Origin: Bacteroidales bacterium
Lineage (GTDB): Bacteria; Bacteroidota; Bacteroidia; Bacteroidales; VadinHA17
Direction: 5' to 3'
Length of the DNA: 53,539 bases
Assembly (NCBI GenBank): GCA_017882305.1
Contig: JADGPU010000009.1
Span: 1 to 53,539 of the forward strand
A program made the position numbers and the translations under genes. This document shows, one piece after another, positions 52,620 through 53,539 of this stretch (the stretch's first letter is position 1; each line of letters starts with the position of its first letter). The notes under the pieces were generated by a model. The model was not told where the DNA came from. It worked only from the letters and a program-made list of their open reading frames with translations, and did no database searches.

Positions 52620-53539
52620 ATGGCTCAGGAAGATAATTTTAAAAAACTGGTTTCACATTGCAAGGAATATGGTTATGTTTTTCCATCAAGTGAGATCTAT
52701 GACGGATTAAGTGCAGTATATGACTATGGCCAGTATGGAGTTGAACTGAAAAACAATATAAAGAAATACTGGTGGGACAGTATGGTCCTGCTCAACGATA
52801 ATATTGTAGGCCTCGATTCAGCAATATTTATGCATCCGACAATATGGAAAGCTTCAGGCCATGTTGATGCATTTAATGATCCGCTCATTGACAATAAAGA
52901 TTCAAAAAAAAGGTACAGGGCAGATATTCTTATTGAAGAGCACCTTGCAAAGATCGATGACAAGATAACCAAAGAAGTGGAAAAGGCCAGGGAGAGGTTT
53001 GGTAAAGCTTTCGATGAAAAGAAATTCAGGGAAACAAATCCACGGGTTCTCGCCAACCAGGTAAAAATAGATGAGTTAAATGAACGGTTTTCAAAAGCTC
53101 TTAATGAAACCAACCTGGCTGAACTAAAACAGATTATTATTGATAATGAAATAGTCTGCCCTATATCAGGTACCCGAAACTGGACTGATGTAAGACAGTT
53201 TAACCTGATGTTTGCCACAGAGATTGGTTCAAATTCGGAGGGAGCAAATAAAATTTATCTGCGTCCTGAAACAGCTCAGGGGATTTTCGTCAATTTTCTT
53301 AATGTTCAAAAGACCGGGAGGATGAAGATCCCGTTTGGGATTGCACAGATAGGAAAAGCATTCCGCAATGAAATTGTTGCCCGGCAGTTTATCTTCCGGA
53401 TGAGGGAATTTGAACAGATGGAGATGCAATTCTTTGTACCACCCGGCAGTGAGCTTGAGTGGTTTAAGAAATGGAAAGATACAAGGATGAGATGGCATCA
53501 GGCTCTCGGTTTCGGAAGTGAGAATTACCGCTTCCACGA
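52620..53539 (+). CDS. glyS: Glycyl-tRNA synthetase, dimeric type (5' part, gene continues past window)
   Basis: The frame opens at the ATG at 52620 (an ATG at 52616 is in another frame and ends quickly) and runs off the right edge, about 306 codons visible. Class II signatures are SSEIYDGLSAVYDYGQYGVE, the motif 2 region FRNEIVARQFIFRMREFEQM and RPETAQGIFVNF. This is the eukaryote/archaea-like alpha2 glycyl-tRNA synthetase, as usual in Bacteroidota, rather than the alpha2beta2 type. It charges tRNA-Gly in the cytoplasm. Confidence 0.95.
   Translation, partial: MAQEDNFKKLVSHCKEYGYVFPSSEIYDGLSAVYDYGQYGVELKNNIKKYWWDSMVLLNDNIVGLDSAIFMHPTIWKASGHVDAFNDPLIDNKDSKKRYRADILIEEHLAKIDDKITKEVEKARERFGKAFDEKKFRETNPRVLANQVKIDELNERFSKALNETNLAELKQIIIDNEIVCPISGTRNWTDVRQFNLMFATEIGSNSEGANKIYLRPETAQGIFVNFLNVQKTGRMKIPFGIAQIGKAFRNEIVARQFIFRMREFEQMEMQFFVPPGSELEWFKKWKDTRMRWHQALGFGSENYRFH

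Overview
The window looks like a chromosome segment of an anaerobic or microaerophilic Bacteroidota (Bacteroidales-like) bacterium. The evidence is moderate A+T content, -7 boxes of the form TAnnTTTG with TTG about 20 nt upstream, an ECF sigma/FecR/STN module, GH97 and DUF5916 proteins, a FISUMP-domain protein, a three-gene succinate dehydrogenase/fumarate reductase, and many lipoprotein or outer-membrane genes. The species cannot be named from sequence alone.

Layout. 1-857: 3' part of a radical SAM/SPASM gene. 1162-5592: operon of a secreted carboxypeptidase-regulatory-like protein, ECF sigma factor, FecR anti-sigma factor and an STN-domain paralogue of the first protein, with no TonB receptor. 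5608-5810: palindromic REP/MITE-like element. 5858-9164: OmpA-type lipoprotein, dxs, tRNA-Leu(CAA). 9333-14418: secreted CocE-like hydrolase, small conserved protein, uppP, lipoprotein, unknown protein. 14727-21884: GH97 glycosidase, HlyD-like adaptor, GNAT, DUF5916 protein, GH36 alpha-galactosidase remnant. 21901-26878: compact minus-strand cluster (sugar isomerase-like, outer-membrane protein, alpha/beta hydrolase lipoprotein, membrane protein, MFS). 27191-30712: operon of aminotransferase, CDP-alcohol phosphatidyltransferase, LicC-like nucleotidyltransferase and LysE-like exporter, probably making and attaching a lipid or glycan head group.

31076-33254 is the standout: arsR, arsC, hgcA and hgcB run as one minus-strand operon, with two palindromic operators just upstream of arsR. 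hgcA and hgcB are the mercury-methylation pair. The corrinoid cap-helix motif, five C-terminal membrane helices, two 4Fe-4S motifs, Cys73 and a terminal Cys-Cys pair are all intact. Linkage to a complete thioredoxin-type arsenate reductase and an ArsR repressor suggests that mercury methylation is controlled together with metalloid stress.

33323-36802: small lipoproteins, a DUF2231 remnant, dCMP deaminase, S41 protease. 37181-40628: sdhCAB. 40658-40909: FAD-oxidoreductase pseudogene. 40937-43113: phosphatase and Xaa-Pro aminopeptidase. 43154-46551: nitric oxide defence cluster (quinol NO reductase and hemerythrin-like protein, divergent from an Rrf2 Fe-S regulator, with one palindrome over both promoters). 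46548-53539: gene remnants, unknown protein, two CPBP proteases flanking a tRNA-dihydrouridine synthase, nadB, and the 5' part of glycyl-tRNA synthetase. Several families of internally repetitive palindromic intergenic elements recur throughout.
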